DNA of 18,208 nt from UBA1227 sp045629305 (GTDB lineage: Bacteria; Bacillota; Clostridia; Oscillospirales; Acutalibacteraceae), in contig JAZQQZ010000024.1 in the NCBI GenBank assembly GCA_045629305.1, positions 1 to 18,208 of the forward strand, in the 5' to 3' direction. The notes below the pieces were generated by a model, which saw only the letters and a list, made by a program, of their open reading frames with translations, made no database searches and was not told the DNA's origin. This document shows positions 4,388 to 13,805 of the stretch, in pieces; the first letter of the stretch is position 1, and every line of letters starts with the position of its first letter. The translations under genes and the position numbers were made by a program.

Positions 4388-5725
4388 ATGGACAAAAGAC
4401 AGGAAAATAATAACCAGGTTCATACAAAGAAATATATGGATAGAAAGGCCGCCGCAGCTCGCGCGAAGAAGGCGAGAGAGCGCAAGATCAGAAGGACGAT
4501 TACAGTGTCCATTCTTGTGCTTATTTTGGTGCTGATCATTGCGCTTATTTGCAAGGGATGCAAAGCCAGCGCAGAGAAAAAAGCTGAGGCGGGTGACAAT
4601 AATAATACAGGAACTTCTGAGGTCACTCAGGGAGATCCGAATGAGGTTGTTGCGAGTGCGAAAATCGCATCAGTAGGTGATATTTTGGTACATAACAAAA
4701 TACTTGTGGCATCAAATACTTCAGGTGATAATTATGATTTCACCAGACATTTCGCATCAATTAAACCGGTCATTTCAGCTGCTGATTTCGCAGTCGCAAA
4801 TCTTGAGGTTACGATAGCGGAAGATAACTTCTCAGCATATCCAAGATTTAGAACTCCAGAGGCAATTCTTACAGCTCTTAAGGATTGCGGATTTGATTTC
4901 CTTGTTACAGCAAATAACCACTGCTATGATGGCAGATTTTCAGGTATCAAACGCACCGCTTCTAAGGTACGTGAAATGGGCATGGGACAGACAGGAACAA
5001 AGTCCGATTTGTCACAGAAAAAGTATGAAGTTGTAGACGTAAATGGTATCAAGATTGGTATCGTAAATTACACATACGAAACAGTTCGTACAGAGCCTGC
5101 ACAGAAATCCATGAATGGTGTAGTTGTTGCTGCGGAAGCATGCGATTATATTAACTCTTTCGACTATGATAATCTGGAAGCATTCTATACAGAGATGCAA
5201 GAGAATATCAATAATATGAAGAGTGAAGGTGCAGAGGCAATTATGCTCTATATCCATTGGGGTACAGAGTACAAGATGAAGCAAAATACGCAGCAGGAAA
5301 CGATCGCACAGAAGATGTGCGACCTCGGTGTTGATGTTATCATCGGTGGTCATCCACATGTAATTCAGCCAGCTGCAGTTCTCACAAGCACTTCTGGAAC
5401 ACACAAGACGTTCTGTATCTATTCAACAGGTAACTTCATCTCTAACCAGAGAAAGAGAATGATGAACCTGAAGACTGGTAATACAGAGGATGGAATCGTT
5501 GTATATACAACATTTGAAAAGTATGGCGACGGCCATGTTGCACTTAAGTCAGTTGACTATTTACCAACTTGGGTAAACGAGCTCGGCGAAGATGATAAAA
5601 AGACGTGGCTCGTAACTCCACTTGATGACTTAAGCGCGATTACAAAGAATGCCTCCGATGCGAGCGCATCGAAGGATAGAACGGTTGAACTTGTAGACGC
5701 AGGATTCAAGTCGTTCGCAGCATAA
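4388..5725 (+). CDS. CapA-family (PGA_cap) membrane-anchored protein
   Basis: The start is set at ATG 4388 because GGAG (4375-4378) lies 9 nt upstream; an in-frame ATG at 4373 has no ribosome site. The 445-aa protein has a basic cytoplasmic head, one membrane segment (about residues 37-55), a low-complexity linker, then the CapA/PGA_cap metallophosphoesterase-like domain. Visible motifs: SVGDILVH (95-102), ANLEVT (137-142), ANNH (175-178), HWGTEY (290-295), GGHPHVIQP (320-328) and STGNF (346-350). Family members act in poly-gamma-glutamate or other envelope polymer metabolism, but most stand-alone copies such as this one, with no capBC genes beside it, have no proven substrate. The catalytic domain should face outside. 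It is monocistronic, ending at a strong terminator. Confidence 0.88.
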   Translation: MDKRQENNNQVHTKKYMDRKAAAARAKKARERKIRRTITVSILVLILVLIIALICKGCKASAEKKAEAGDNNNTGTSEVTQGDPNEVVASAKIASVGDILVHNKILVASNTSGDNYDFTRHFASIKPVISAADFAVANLEVTIAEDNFSAYPRFRTPEAILTALKDCGFDFLVTANNHCYDGRFSGIKRTASKVREMGMGQTGTKSDLSQKKYEVVDVNGIKIGIVNYTYETVRTEPAQKSMNGVVVAAEACDYINSFDYDNLEAFYTEMQENINNMKSEGAEAIMLYIHWGTEYKMKQNTQQETIAQKMCDLGVDVIIGGHPHVIQPAAVLTSTSGTHKTFCIYSTGNFISNQRKRMMNLKTGNTEDGIVVYTTFEKYGDGHVALKSVDYLPTWVNELGEDDKKTWLVTPLDDLSAITKNASDASASKDRTVELVDAGFKSFAA

Positions 5726-5733
5726 TTTGATAC

Positions 5734-5771
5734 AAAAAACGCCCTGTTTTCTATTGAATAGGGCGTTTTTT
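5734..5771 (+). terminator. Terminator of the CapA-family gene
   Basis: AAAAAACGCCCT (5734-5745) pairs with AGGGCGTTTTTT (5760-5771), with a following T-run, 9 bp after the stop codon. Confidence 0.92.
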
Positions 5772-5858
5772 TGTGGTAAAATTTCCCTTGTATGATTTTT
5801 ATTAATATATTTAAAGGTATTAATAATTACTAAATATTTCTATGGAGGCAATAAAATT

Positions 5859-8498
5859 ATGGCTAACAAATGGGTTTATATGTTCAGTGAAGGTAACATG
5901 GACATGAGAAACCTTCTCGGCGGTAAGGGTGCTAACCTCGCTGAGATGACAAGAATTGGACTTCCAGTTCCTCAGGGATTTACAATTACTACTGAGGCAT
6001 GCACACAGTATTATGAGGATGGCCGTCAGATTAACGATGAGATTATGGCTCAGGTTATGGAAGGCATCAAGAAGATGGAAGAGATCAACGGCAAGAAGTT
6101 CGGCGATCTTAACAACCCACTTCTCGTTTCAGTACGTTCAGGTGCTCGTGCTTCTATGCCAGGTATGATGGATACAATCTTGAACCTTGGTCTTAATGAT
6201 GATGTAGTAGCAGCTATGATTGCTGGTAACCCAGATCCAGCTTTCGAGCGTTTCGTATATGATTCTTACAGACGTTTCATTCAGATGTTCTCTGACGTTG
6301 TAATGGAAGTTGGTAAGAAATACTTTGAGCAGCTCATCGATAAGATGAAGGAAGCTAAGGGCGTTAAGTTCGACGTTGATCTTACAGCTGCTGACCTTAA
6401 AGAACTTGCTAAGCAGTTCAAGGAAGAGTACAAGAATCAGCTTGGTGAGGACTTCCCATCAGATCCAGTTGTACAGCTCAAGCTTGCTATTGAAGCTGTA
6501 TTCCGTTCATGGGATAACCCACGTGCAAACGTATATCGTCGTGATAACGATATTCCATATTCATGGGGTACTGCAGTAAACGTACAGCCAATGGCTTACG
6601 GTAACTTAAACAACCAGTCTGGTACAGGTGTTGCATTTACACGTGACCCTGCAACAGGTGAAAATAAACTTATGGGTGAGTTCCTTATCAACGCACAGGG
6701 CGAGGACGTTGTAGCCGGCGTTCGTACTCCAATGCCTATCGCACAGATGGAACAGGAATTCCCAGAGGCATATGCAGAGTTCGTTAAGGTATGTGACATC
6801 CTTGAAAATCACTACCACGATATGCAGGACATGGAGTTCACAGTAGAGAACAGAAAGCTCTTCATGCTCCAGTGCCGTAATGGTAAGAGAACAGCTCCAG
6901 CAGCTCTTAAGATTGCTTGTGACCTTGTTGATGAAGGACATAAGACAGAGCAGGAAGCAGTTCTTATGATCGACCCACGTAACCTCGATACACTTCTTCA
7001 CCCACAGTTCGACGCTGCTGAGCTTAAGAAGGCAGAGGCACTCGGTAAGGGTCTTGGCGCATCACCTGGTGCTGCTTGTGGTAAGGTTGTATTCACAGCT
7101 GATGACGCAGTAGCATGGGACGAGCGCGGCGAGAAGGTAGTTCTCGTTCGTCTTGAGACATCTCCAGAAGACATCTCTGGTATGAAGTCTGCTCAGGGTA
7201 TCCTCACAGTTCGTGGCGGTATGACATCTCACGCAGCAGTTGTTGCTCGTGGTATGGGTAAGTGCTGCGTATCTGGTTGCGGTGATATCAACATGGACGA
7301 AGAAAACAAGAAGTTCACACTCGCTGGTGTTACATTTAATGAGGGCGACCCAATTTCTATCGATGGTTCAACAGGTAACATCTATGCTGGTCTTATTCCA
7401 ACAGTTGACGCTACAATCGCCGGTGAATTTGGTCGTGTAATGGCTTGGGCTGACAAGTATAGAAAGCTCAAGGTTCGTACAAACGCTGACACACCTGCAG
7501 ACGCTAAGAAGGCTCGCGAGCTCGGTGCTGAAGGTATCGGTCTCTGCCGTACAGAGCACATGTTCTTCGAGGCAGACAGAATCGCTGCATTCCGTGAGAT
7601 GATTTGTGCTGATACTAAGAAAGAGCGCGAGGCAGCTCTCGATAAGATCCTTCCATATCAGCAGGGAGACTTCGAGGCTCTTTACGAAGCACTTGAAGGT
7701 TGCCCAGTTACAATTCGTTTCCTTGACCCACCTCTTCATGAGTTCGTTCCTACAGAGGAAGCTGACATTGAGCTTCTCGCTAAGGCACAGGGCAAGCCAG
7801 TTGAGGACATCAAGGCTCTCATCTCTGGTCTTCATGAGTTCAACCCAATGATGGGTCACCGTGGATGCCGTCTTGCAGTTACATATCCTGAAATCGCAGT
7901 AATGCAGACTAAGGCAGTTATCCGTGCTGCAATCAATGTTCAGAAGGCTCATCCAGATTGGAATGTTAAGCCAGAGATCATGATCCCACTTGTTGGCGAA
8001 GTTAAGGAACTTAAGTATGTTAAGGACTTCGTTGTAAAGACAGCTGACGCTGAAATCGCAGCAGCTGGTTCTGACCTCAAGTATGAAGTTGGTACAATGA
8101 TTGAGATTCCACGTGCTGCTCTTACAGCCGACGAGATCGCTGCTAACGCAGACTTCTTCTGCTTCGGTACAAACGATCTTACACAGATGACATTCGGCTT
8201 CAGCCGTGATGATGCTGGTAAGTTCCTCGATGCTTACTATGATGCTAAGATCTTCGAGAACGATCCATTCGCTAAGCTCGACCAGAACGGCGTTGGCAAG
8301 CTCATGGAAATGACACTTAAACTTGGTAAGCCAGTTAACCCTGCACTTCACTGCGGTATCTGCGGTGAGCACGGTGGTGACCCAACATCTGTTGAGTTCT
8401 GTCATAACATTGGTCTTGACTACGTTTCATGTTCACCATTCCGCGTTCCAATCGCACGCCTTGCTGCTGCACAGGCTGCTATTAAGGAAGGCAAATAA
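5859..8498 (+). CDS. ppdK: Pyruvate, phosphate dikinase
   Basis: The 879-aa cytosolic enzyme interconverts ATP + Pi + pyruvate and AMP + PPi + PEP. All three domains are present at family length. An N-terminal nucleotide-binding domain begins with GGKGANLAEM (21-30) and has SVRSGARASMPGMMDT (91-106). The central swivelling domain carries the phosphohistidine H458 in GGMTSHAAVVARG, with T456 at the site regulated by PDRP in plants and some bacteria. The C-terminal PEP/pyruvate barrel has CGICGEHGG with catalytic C835. The ribosome site GGAGG (5844-5848) precedes the ATG. Codon use is highly biased, which suggests very high expression, as expected where PPi-linked glycolysis or gluconeogenesis dominates. 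It stands alone between two terminators; no clear -35/-10 pair could be fixed in 5775-5840. Confidence 0.98.
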   Translation: MANKWVYMFSEGNMDMRNLLGGKGANLAEMTRIGLPVPQGFTITTEACTQYYEDGRQINDEIMAQVMEGIKKMEEINGKKFGDLNNPLLVSVRSGARASMPGMMDTILNLGLNDDVVAAMIAGNPDPAFERFVYDSYRRFIQMFSDVVMEVGKKYFEQLIDKMKEAKGVKFDVDLTAADLKELAKQFKEEYKNQLGEDFPSDPVVQLKLAIEAVFRSWDNPRANVYRRDNDIPYSWGTAVNVQPMAYGNLNNQSGTGVAFTRDPATGENKLMGEFLINAQGEDVVAGVRTPMPIAQMEQEFPEAYAEFVKVCDILENHYHDMQDMEFTVENRKLFMLQCRNGKRTAPAALKIACDLVDEGHKTEQEAVLMIDPRNLDTLLHPQFDAAELKKAEALGKGLGASPGAACGKVVFTADDAVAWDERGEKVVLVRLETSPEDISGMKSAQGILTVRGGMTSHAAVVARGMGKCCVSGCGDINMDEENKKFTLAGVTFNEGDPISIDGSTGNIYAGLIPTVDATIAGEFGRVMAWADKYRKLKVRTNADTPADAKKARELGAEGIGLCRTEHMFFEADRIAAFREMICADTKKEREAALDKILPYQQGDFEALYEALEGCPVTIRFLDPPLHEFVPTEEADIELLAKAQGKPVEDIKALISGLHEFNPMMGHRGCRLAVTYPEIAVMQTKAVIRAAINVQKAHPDWNVKPEIMIPLVGEVKELKYVKDFVVKTADAEIAAAGSDLKYEVGTMIEIPRAALTADEIAANADFFCFGTNDLTQMTFGFSRDDAGKFLDAYYDAKIFENDPFAKLDQNGVGKLMEMTLKLGKPVNPALHCGICGEHGGDPTSVEFCHNIGLDYVSCSPFRVPIARLAAAQAAIKEGK

Positions 8499-8513
8499 TA
8501 TCTTGTAAGGACA

Positions 8514-8544
8514 AAGCCCGCTTCGAAGTGAGCGGGCTTGTTTC
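8514..8544 (+). terminator. Terminator of ppdK
   Basis: AAGCCCGCT (8514-8522) pairs with AGCGGGCTT (8531-8539), followed by GTTTCC. The T-tail is weak, so some readthrough into the permease operon is possible. No separate promoter is evident between this hairpin and the next start at 8563. Confidence 0.75.
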
Positions 8545-8562
8545 CTTAGAGGGGAAATAGAA

Positions 8563-9963
8563 ATGAAAAGAACATATGGCCTCGTTACAGCCATTACTAT
8601 GATTACCGGTATAGTTATCGGTTCTGGTATTTTCTTCAAAGCTGACAACATTCTTCAATATGCCAACGGAAATGTATTTCTCGGCGTAATCATTTTCGTT
8701 GTTGCCGCAATTGCGGTTGTATTCGGTGCTCTTACAATTTCTCAACTTGCTATACGCACAGATAAGCCAGGTGGCCTTATCTCGTATGCCGAGGATTTCG
8801 TTGGCACGGGTGCCGCAACTATGTTCGGATGGTTCGAAAGTTTCTTGTACCTTCCGACACTTGTAGCTGTTGTAGCTTGGGCATCGGGAATTTATGTGAG
8901 CCAACTTCTTGGTTTCGCAGATTTCTCGGTACATAGAAATACTTTAATTGGATTTATTGCAATCACAGTATTCTTTGCTCTTAATACTTTATCCGCGAAA
9001 CTCGGCGGTAGTTTTCAGAACTTGTCAATGTTTATCAAGCTGGTTCCGCTTGTAATCATTGCAGTTATGGGACTTATATTTGGCCACCCAGTCACAGAAT
9101 TTTCTGAAGCATCTGGTGAAGCATTTGCTACCAGTGCGAAGGATCTTGCATGGCTTGGAGCATTTGGACCAATTGCATTCTCATATGACGGCTGGATTGT
9201 ATCGACATCCGTTTGTCATGAGATTAAAGACAGTAAAAAGAATTTGCCTTTAGCTCTTTCGTTTGCACCTATTGCAGTGCTTATCGTTTACCTTGCATAC
9301 TTTATTGGCCTCACATCATATCTCGGCGCTGACCAAGTACTTGCACTCGGAGACGAAAGTGTATTCATAGCTGCAACAGGTCTTCTTGGCAGTTTCTCTG
9401 CGAAGCTCGTTTTGGTTGCCGTTGTAATATCTATTCTCGGCACAGTAAACGGTGTATGCCTTGGCCTTATCAGGCTTCCATACTCACTTGCGCTTCGTAA
9501 TATGATGCCATTCTCCAGTGTGTTCAAGAAAGAGAACAAGGCAATTGGTGGCATGCCACTTAATTCAGCAATTCTTGTATATGTGCTCGCACTCATTTAT
9601 CTTGCTATAAATGATTTACTTCTTTCGAGCACAAATGAATTTGTTGCAGGACTTGATATTTCTGAAATTGCAATTTGTGTACTTTATCTTATCTATATCG
9701 CTCTTTATGTTGCGGTTATTAAACTTGCAAGAAAGGGTGAGATTCAGAACAAGTTCCTCGGATATGTTGCTCCAGTTCTTGCAACAATCGGTTCACTTAT
9801 TATCTTCTCTGGCTCAGTTGTAAAACTTTCATTTGCGGTTTATGCAGCTGTATGTCTTCTCTTCCTTGGCGTTGCGTATATATATTTCACAACCCACAAG
9901 AAGAAGATCGTTATTAAGACAGATGAAGAATATGACTTAGAAGAGAAATCAATGATGCTTTAA
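8563..9963 (+). CDS. APC-superfamily amino acid permease
   Basis: The 466-aa integral membrane protein has about 12 hydrophobic helices. The first carries the APC signature GIVIGSGIFFK (16-26), in which the unwound GSG segment binds the amino acid backbone. The order and length match bacterial LAT/SteT-like amino acid permeases; substrate cannot be read from sequence. A short charged tail follows the last helix. The ribosome site AGAGGGG (8548-8554) is 8 nt before the ATG. It is first of three closely packed plus-strand genes; the next starts 15 bp after its stop. The only nearby upstream transcription signal is the rather weak ppdK terminator. Confidence 0.88.
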   Translation: MKRTYGLVTAITMITGIVIGSGIFFKADNILQYANGNVFLGVIIFVVAAIAVVFGALTISQLAIRTDKPGGLISYAEDFVGTGAATMFGWFESFLYLPTLVAVVAWASGIYVSQLLGFADFSVHRNTLIGFIAITVFFALNTLSAKLGGSFQNLSMFIKLVPLVIIAVMGLIFGHPVTEFSEASGEAFATSAKDLAWLGAFGPIAFSYDGWIVSTSVCHEIKDSKKNLPLALSFAPIAVLIVYLAYFIGLTSYLGADQVLALGDESVFIAATGLLGSFSAKLVLVAVVISILGTVNGVCLGLIRLPYSLALRNMMPFSSVFKKENKAIGGMPLNSAILVYVLALIYLAINDLLLSSTNEFVAGLDISEIAICVLYLIYIALYVAVIKLARKGEIQNKFLGYVAPVLATIGSLIIFSGSVVKLSFAVYAAVCLLFLGVAYIYFTTHKKKIVIKTDEEYDLEEKSMML

Positions 9964-9978
9964 TTATCGGGTGATAAT

Positions 9979-11115
9979 ATGACTGATAGGGAAAGACATG
10001 TTAAGGTATGGGCTGGTCTTCAAAAGATTGCCCGCCCACTCATGAGAATAATGTTTAACGAAGAATGGGAAGAGATTGAAATCGATGGCCCTTTCCTTGT
10101 TATTGCCAATCATACAAATGATTTGGATCCGCTTATTCTCAGTGTATGCTTCCCAAAGAATCAGTTTTACTTCGTAGCATCTGAACATATTTTTAGACTT
10201 GGTTTCGTGTCCAAAGTGCTTGAGTACTTGGTGGCGCCGATACCAAGGAAGAAAGCTTCTTCCGGCGCTGACACCGTGAAAATGTGTCTGCGCAATTTAA
10301 AGGGCGGAAATTCGGTTGGCCTTATGGCCGAAGGGGAGGCGTCCTGGGATGGTAGGACCATCCCTGTATTCTCCGCGACTGGCAAGCTTGCCAAGTCGTC
10401 GGGAGCCTCACTTGTAACGGTCCGAATTTCTGGTGGCTATCTATCGTCGCCACGTTGGGCAAAAACTTTCCGTAGAGGAAAGGTATATGCAAGACCTGTT
10501 CATGTGTATAGTCCGGAAGAGTTATCTACAATGACAGCGGATGAGGTCCTCAATCACATCAATGAAGATATCTATCTTGATTGTTGGAAGGACGAGAAAA
10601 TCGCCGGTGTAAGTTACAAGGGTAAGAACCTTGCAGAAAATATTGAGCGGGCAGTATATATCTGCCCATACTGTGGTCATATAGGAACCATCAAGAGTGA
10701 GGGTGATAAATTCACTTGCACGCATTGTGGTAATGGTTCTGTCTATATGGGACAGGGTACATTCGCATCCGATTTCGTATTTAGAAACATTTCGCAGTGG
10801 GAAGATTACCAAAATTCTGCTATGAAAGAATTGAAGGGTGCGGCATTCTATGATGAGAATATATCGCTTACTCGAATTTTGAGAGGTCACGGCGAGGAAC
10901 ACCTCGAGCGAGGAGTTTCATTATCGGCAGATGGCGATAAGCTTCGCTGCGGACATGCAGAATTCGACTTAACCAAGATAAATAATATGTCTATGGTTCA
11001 GTCGAAACGACTTCTTTTCTCTTATGAAGGCAATTATTACGAGATAAAAGATGAAGGAGTAACATCCCTTAGAAAGTATCTCGCTTATTGGCAAAATAAA
11101 CTTTGGGAGGCGTAG
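9979..11115 (+). CDS. PlsC-like lysophospholipid acyltransferase with C-terminal zinc ribbon
   Basis: The 378-aa protein has an N-terminal PlsC/LPLAT domain: NHTNDLD at 44-50 (the HX4D catalytic pair is H45/D50) and AEGEASWDG at 117-125 (the EG-x-x-S block that binds glycerol phosphate). This suggests transfer of an acyl chain to a lysophospholipid or related acceptor at the membrane. A second part after residue 225 holds a zinc ribbon (C229-x2-C232 and C247-x2-C250) and an uncharacterised region to the end. The fusion is longer than ordinary PlsC (about 240 aa), so it may not be the housekeeping enzyme. It lies 15 bp after the permease and 2 bp before the symporter start, so it is likely co-transcribed with both. 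Confidence 0.8.
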   Translation: MTDRERHVKVWAGLQKIARPLMRIMFNEEWEEIEIDGPFLVIANHTNDLDPLILSVCFPKNQFYFVASEHIFRLGFVSKVLEYLVAPIPRKKASSGADTVKMCLRNLKGGNSVGLMAEGEASWDGRTIPVFSATGKLAKSSGASLVTVRISGGYLSSPRWAKTFRRGKVYARPVHVYSPEELSTMTADEVLNHINEDIYLDCWKDEKIAGVSYKGKNLAENIERAVYICPYCGHIGTIKSEGDKFTCTHCGNGSVYMGQGTFASDFVFRNISQWEDYQNSAMKELKGAAFYDENISLTRILRGHGEEHLERGVSLSADGDKLRCGHAEFDLTKINNMSMVQSKRLLFSYEGNYYEIKDEGVTSLRKYLAYWQNKLWEA

Positions 11116-11117
11116 TA

Positions 11118-12521
11118 ATGGATTTTTCAAGTATTGAAAATTGGGAGTTCATAATTCAGATCGGCATAGTTCTTTCAGCCCTTCTCTTCTCGAACTTCCT
11201 TCGTCAAAGAAGCCAAACTATTAGGAAAGCTCTTATTCCAGTTGCGGTAGTTGCAGGATTTCTTCTTCTTGCACTAAAGTATACCTTTAAGGGATATGGC
11301 ATTGAGATCATCAATGATGAGCTCTATGAGATGATTGTATATCATGCAATCGCACTTGGATTTATTGCAATGTCTCTTAGAACAACAGATGATGCGCAGA
11401 GAGATTCCGGCTCATTTGTGGGTGTAAAATCGGGAGCAATTATTGTAAGTACATATCTTGTTCAAGGAACAATTGGACTTGTAATTTCACTTCTTCTTTG
11501 TAACACAATAAAGAAGGATATGTTCCCAGGTTCTGGTATTCTTCTCGCTATGGGATTCGGCCAAGGCCCAGGACAGGCCAACAATGTTGGCGCAACATTT
11601 GAGGCAGCTGGCATGCAGGGTGGCAGAAGCTATGGCCTTGCTATCGCAGCTTGTGGATATATAGTTGCTTGCACAATAGGCGTTATTATTTTAAATATCT
11701 TAAGACGTAAGAACGAACTCGTTATCCGTGAAGAAAAAGAGGGAGACGAAATACCTTTAAGTTATTTCCAGGGCGAGGATGAACTTCCTGTATCTGACTC
11801 AATCGACCGTCTCTCAATTCAGCTCGCACTTGTATTCGTTGTATATCTTCTCACTTATTTTGTTACAATTGGTCTTACTGAGGTGCTTGATGCGTTCGGA
11901 GTAGGTGAAAGTCTTAAGACAATTCTCTGGGGATTTAACTTTATCCTCGGTTCCGCTGTAGCAATAATTGTACGAATCTGTTTCAAGGATGCAAAGGAAA
12001 AGCATATTATAAAGAAACAGTATCAGAACAATTATCTTCTTAATCGTATATCAGGTTTCTTCTTCGATATTATGATCATCTGCGGTATTGCATCAATCAA
12101 TATTGAGGAACTCACAGGATACCTTCTTCCATTCGTTCTTATGACAACTCTTGGTACAATTGGCACATGGGTATGGCTTATGTTCGTTTGTAAGAGAGTT
12201 TATCCGGATTACTATTATGAAGGTCTTGTATCTATGTTTGGAATGCTTACAGGTACAATTGGTTCTGGCGTACTTCTTCTTCGCGAGATCGATCCAAACT
12301 ATGAGACACCAGCTGCTAACAATCTTGTACTTGGTAGTTCATTCGGTGTTGTAATGGCAATACCAATGCTTATTCTTATTGGTGAGGCCGCTCAAGGATA
12401 TTCTAAATCAGTTATGACACTTATTCTTGTAATGGCATATTTCGTTATTCTTGCATTCGTTGCACTTGTTGGAACAGGTAAGAAAAGTAAGAGAAATAAG
12501 CAGAACATTGAAAAAGAATAA
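11118..12521 (+). CDS. GltS-like sodium/glutamate symporter family protein
   Basis: The start is ATG 11118, with GGGAGG (11105-11110) 7 nt upstream; a longer in-frame TTG start would swallow that site. The 467-aa protein has about 10-12 membrane helices in two halves, each with a conserved Gly-rich loop: GFGQGPGQANNVG (146-158) and GMLTGTIGSG (375-384). The latter is followed by the DPNYETPAANNL pattern, typical of the glutamate:Na+ symporter (ESS/GltS) fold and of related uncharacterised clostridial members. A hydrophilic loop near 200-235 separates the halves. It closes the operon and is followed by a strong terminator. The precise substrate is unproven. Confidence 0.8.
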   Translation: MDFSSIENWEFIIQIGIVLSALLFSNFLRQRSQTIRKALIPVAVVAGFLLLALKYTFKGYGIEIINDELYEMIVYHAIALGFIAMSLRTTDDAQRDSGSFVGVKSGAIIVSTYLVQGTIGLVISLLLCNTIKKDMFPGSGILLAMGFGQGPGQANNVGATFEAAGMQGGRSYGLAIAACGYIVACTIGVIILNILRRKNELVIREEKEGDEIPLSYFQGEDELPVSDSIDRLSIQLALVFVVYLLTYFVTIGLTEVLDAFGVGESLKTILWGFNFILGSAVAIIVRICFKDAKEKHIIKKQYQNNYLLNRISGFFFDIMIICGIASINIEELTGYLLPFVLMTTLGTIGTWVWLMFVCKRVYPDYYYEGLVSMFGMLTGTIGSGVLLLREIDPNYETPAANNLVLGSSFGVVMAIPMLILIGEAAQGYSKSVMTLILVMAYFVILAFVALVGTGKKSKRNKQNIEKE

Positions 12522-12534
12522 AATAGTATAATAT

Positions 12535-12562
12535 AACACCCCTGGTTTTCACCAGGGGTGTT
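12535..12562. terminator. Bidirectional terminator between convergent genes
   Basis: AACACCCCTGGT (12535-12546) pairs with ACCAGGGGTGTT (12551-12562) around TTTC, with a T-run on the plus side. It ends the plus-strand permease/acyltransferase/symporter operon. It also lies just past the stop of the minus-strand secreted protein. Confidence 0.93.
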
Positions 12563-12573
12563 TTTGTAATTAA

Positions 12574-13788
12574 TTAAGTTTCAACTATTTCTTCTTTATT
12601 GAATTTATGACAAATGCCAAATCCAACAGAGGAAAGAACAAATAAAATGCTCCAAAGTTCTATATTGCTTGAGTCTCTTGTGGAAGCAGTTTTATCTGCA
12701 CTAACAATTGTAAAATCGAGTGTTGCCGTTTGACCTTCTCCGAAAGATAGGATTGCGGTGTAATTGCCTGGATTTACTGCTTTGCCATTAGTAAGAGAAC
12801 TGCCTTCTTTCGCTTCATAAGTGATGGTAGGAATTGGAAGACCTGTTTCATCCCAGGCGGTTTTTTCACCATCTGCAAAAGTGATTTCTTTAGCATTTCC
12901 GTTATAAACTAAGTTATCAGGAGCTGTTAGTGTTAGTGTGAGAGGATTGGTATGCTTATCACACTTTTCATCCGCACATGTGGCGGTGATTACATTATTA
13001 TTAGCTGTGATTTTTATGTTGTTATGTGAACAGTCGTACTTAAATATAACGTTAATTTTTACATCGTGGTCAGGCATTACGAAAGTGTATTTATCATCTT
13101 TCGGTTCGATTTCTACGTCATCAACAAACACCTTATCAATTTTATATCCAGCATCTGGAGTGATCGTGAGTTCGACAACTTCACCTTCGTTGACTGGTGA
13201 ACTTGGGATTGAAATCGAACCATTTTCTATTTCTTCGTCGACAGTAACGTTAAAAGAAATCTTTTTGCCATTTTTGAAATCTTCCGCAGATGCATACTGT
13301 CCGAGATAGACGAAATCATTGTAATATGTTCCGCCTGGGTTTCCGCCGTTTAAGGTATCGAGTGCATTTAAAGTATAGCAAGGACGAGTCATCATCCATA
13401 CATGCTGATGATCTGCATCTATGCCTGTAAGGTCTATCTCTTCTGGATGAATAGTGATCTCGGCCACGTCGTTTGTTTTGTCAATGACAAGATCTGCCTG
13501 CCCCTTATCTGTTTTAAGTGTGTTTTTATAAGGCATCCCAAGACCAGGGAATGCAGTTGATGGGTCTGTTGCGCTTGTGCCTACACAGATTTCCATATCA
13601 CATCTTACAAACTGATTGTGCCCTGTTTCATCGAAGTCAAATTTAAATGATATTCCACCAGTTTCGGAAAAGGCAATATCATATGCTTTGTAATAATCAT
13701 GGTCTGCTGCGGTTGCAGTAATCATTGGAACGAGTGAAAGAAGCATAATTAGTGTGAGAATAATTGCTGTCGCTTTTTTGAATTTCAT
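12574..13788 (-). CDS. Secreted or surface protein with bacterial-repeat and MBG-like domains
   Basis: The start is ATG 13788 with AGGAG 8 nt upstream; an in-frame extension to 13854 would run back into ileS. The 404-aa protein opens with a signal peptide (about 1-28, ending ATATAA). Residues 35-180 form an unrecognised beta-rich domain that may resemble cohesin-like folds. Residues 190-250 match the Flg_new_2/InlB-type repeat (GYKIDKVFVDD then YTFVMPDHDVKINVIFK). A Cys/His-containing stretch (252-280) and an MBG-like domain (VYNGNAKEI, 290-365) follow. The end resembles a Lachnospiraceae sortase tail (DSSNIELW, hydrophobic helix, charged end), but the usual PKTGD/LPxTG motif is replaced by TASTRD. 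It starts 17 bp after ileS and is probably co-transcribed. Function unknown. Confidence 0.78.
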   Translation of the reverse strand: MKFKKATAIILTLIMLLSLVPMITATAADHDYYKAYDIAFSETGGISFKFDFDETGHNQFVRCDMEICVGTSATDPSTAFPGLGMPYKNTLKTDKGQADLVIDKTNDVAEITIHPEEIDLTGIDADHQHVWMMTRPCYTLNALDTLNGGNPGGTYYNDFVYLGQYASAEDFKNGKKISFNVTVDEEIENGSISIPSSPVNEGEVVELTITPDAGYKIDKVFVDDVEIEPKDDKYTFVMPDHDVKINVIFKYDCSHNNIKITANNNVITATCADEKCDKHTNPLTLTLTAPDNLVYNGNAKEITFADGEKTAWDETGLPIPTITYEAKEGSSLTNGKAVNPGNYTAILSFGEGQTATLDFTIVSADKTASTRDSSNIELWSILFVLSSVGFGICHKFNKEEIVET

Positions 13789-13805
13789 TTTGAACACTCC
13801 TATAA

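Noticed and set aside
4006..4535. Plus-strand ORFs across the tRNA-Pro repeat and the 5' end of the CapA-family gene
   Set aside because: They read through a terminator, the antisense of a tRNA and divergent promoters, and overlap the supported gene in another frame.
7368..8405. Long open frame (345 codons) antisense to ppdK
   Set aside because: Its composition is rich in Cys, Thr, Leu and Ser, it resembles no known family, and it fully overlaps a very conserved gene with strong codon bias. Such shadows arise because the sense codons avoid those that read as stops in that frame.
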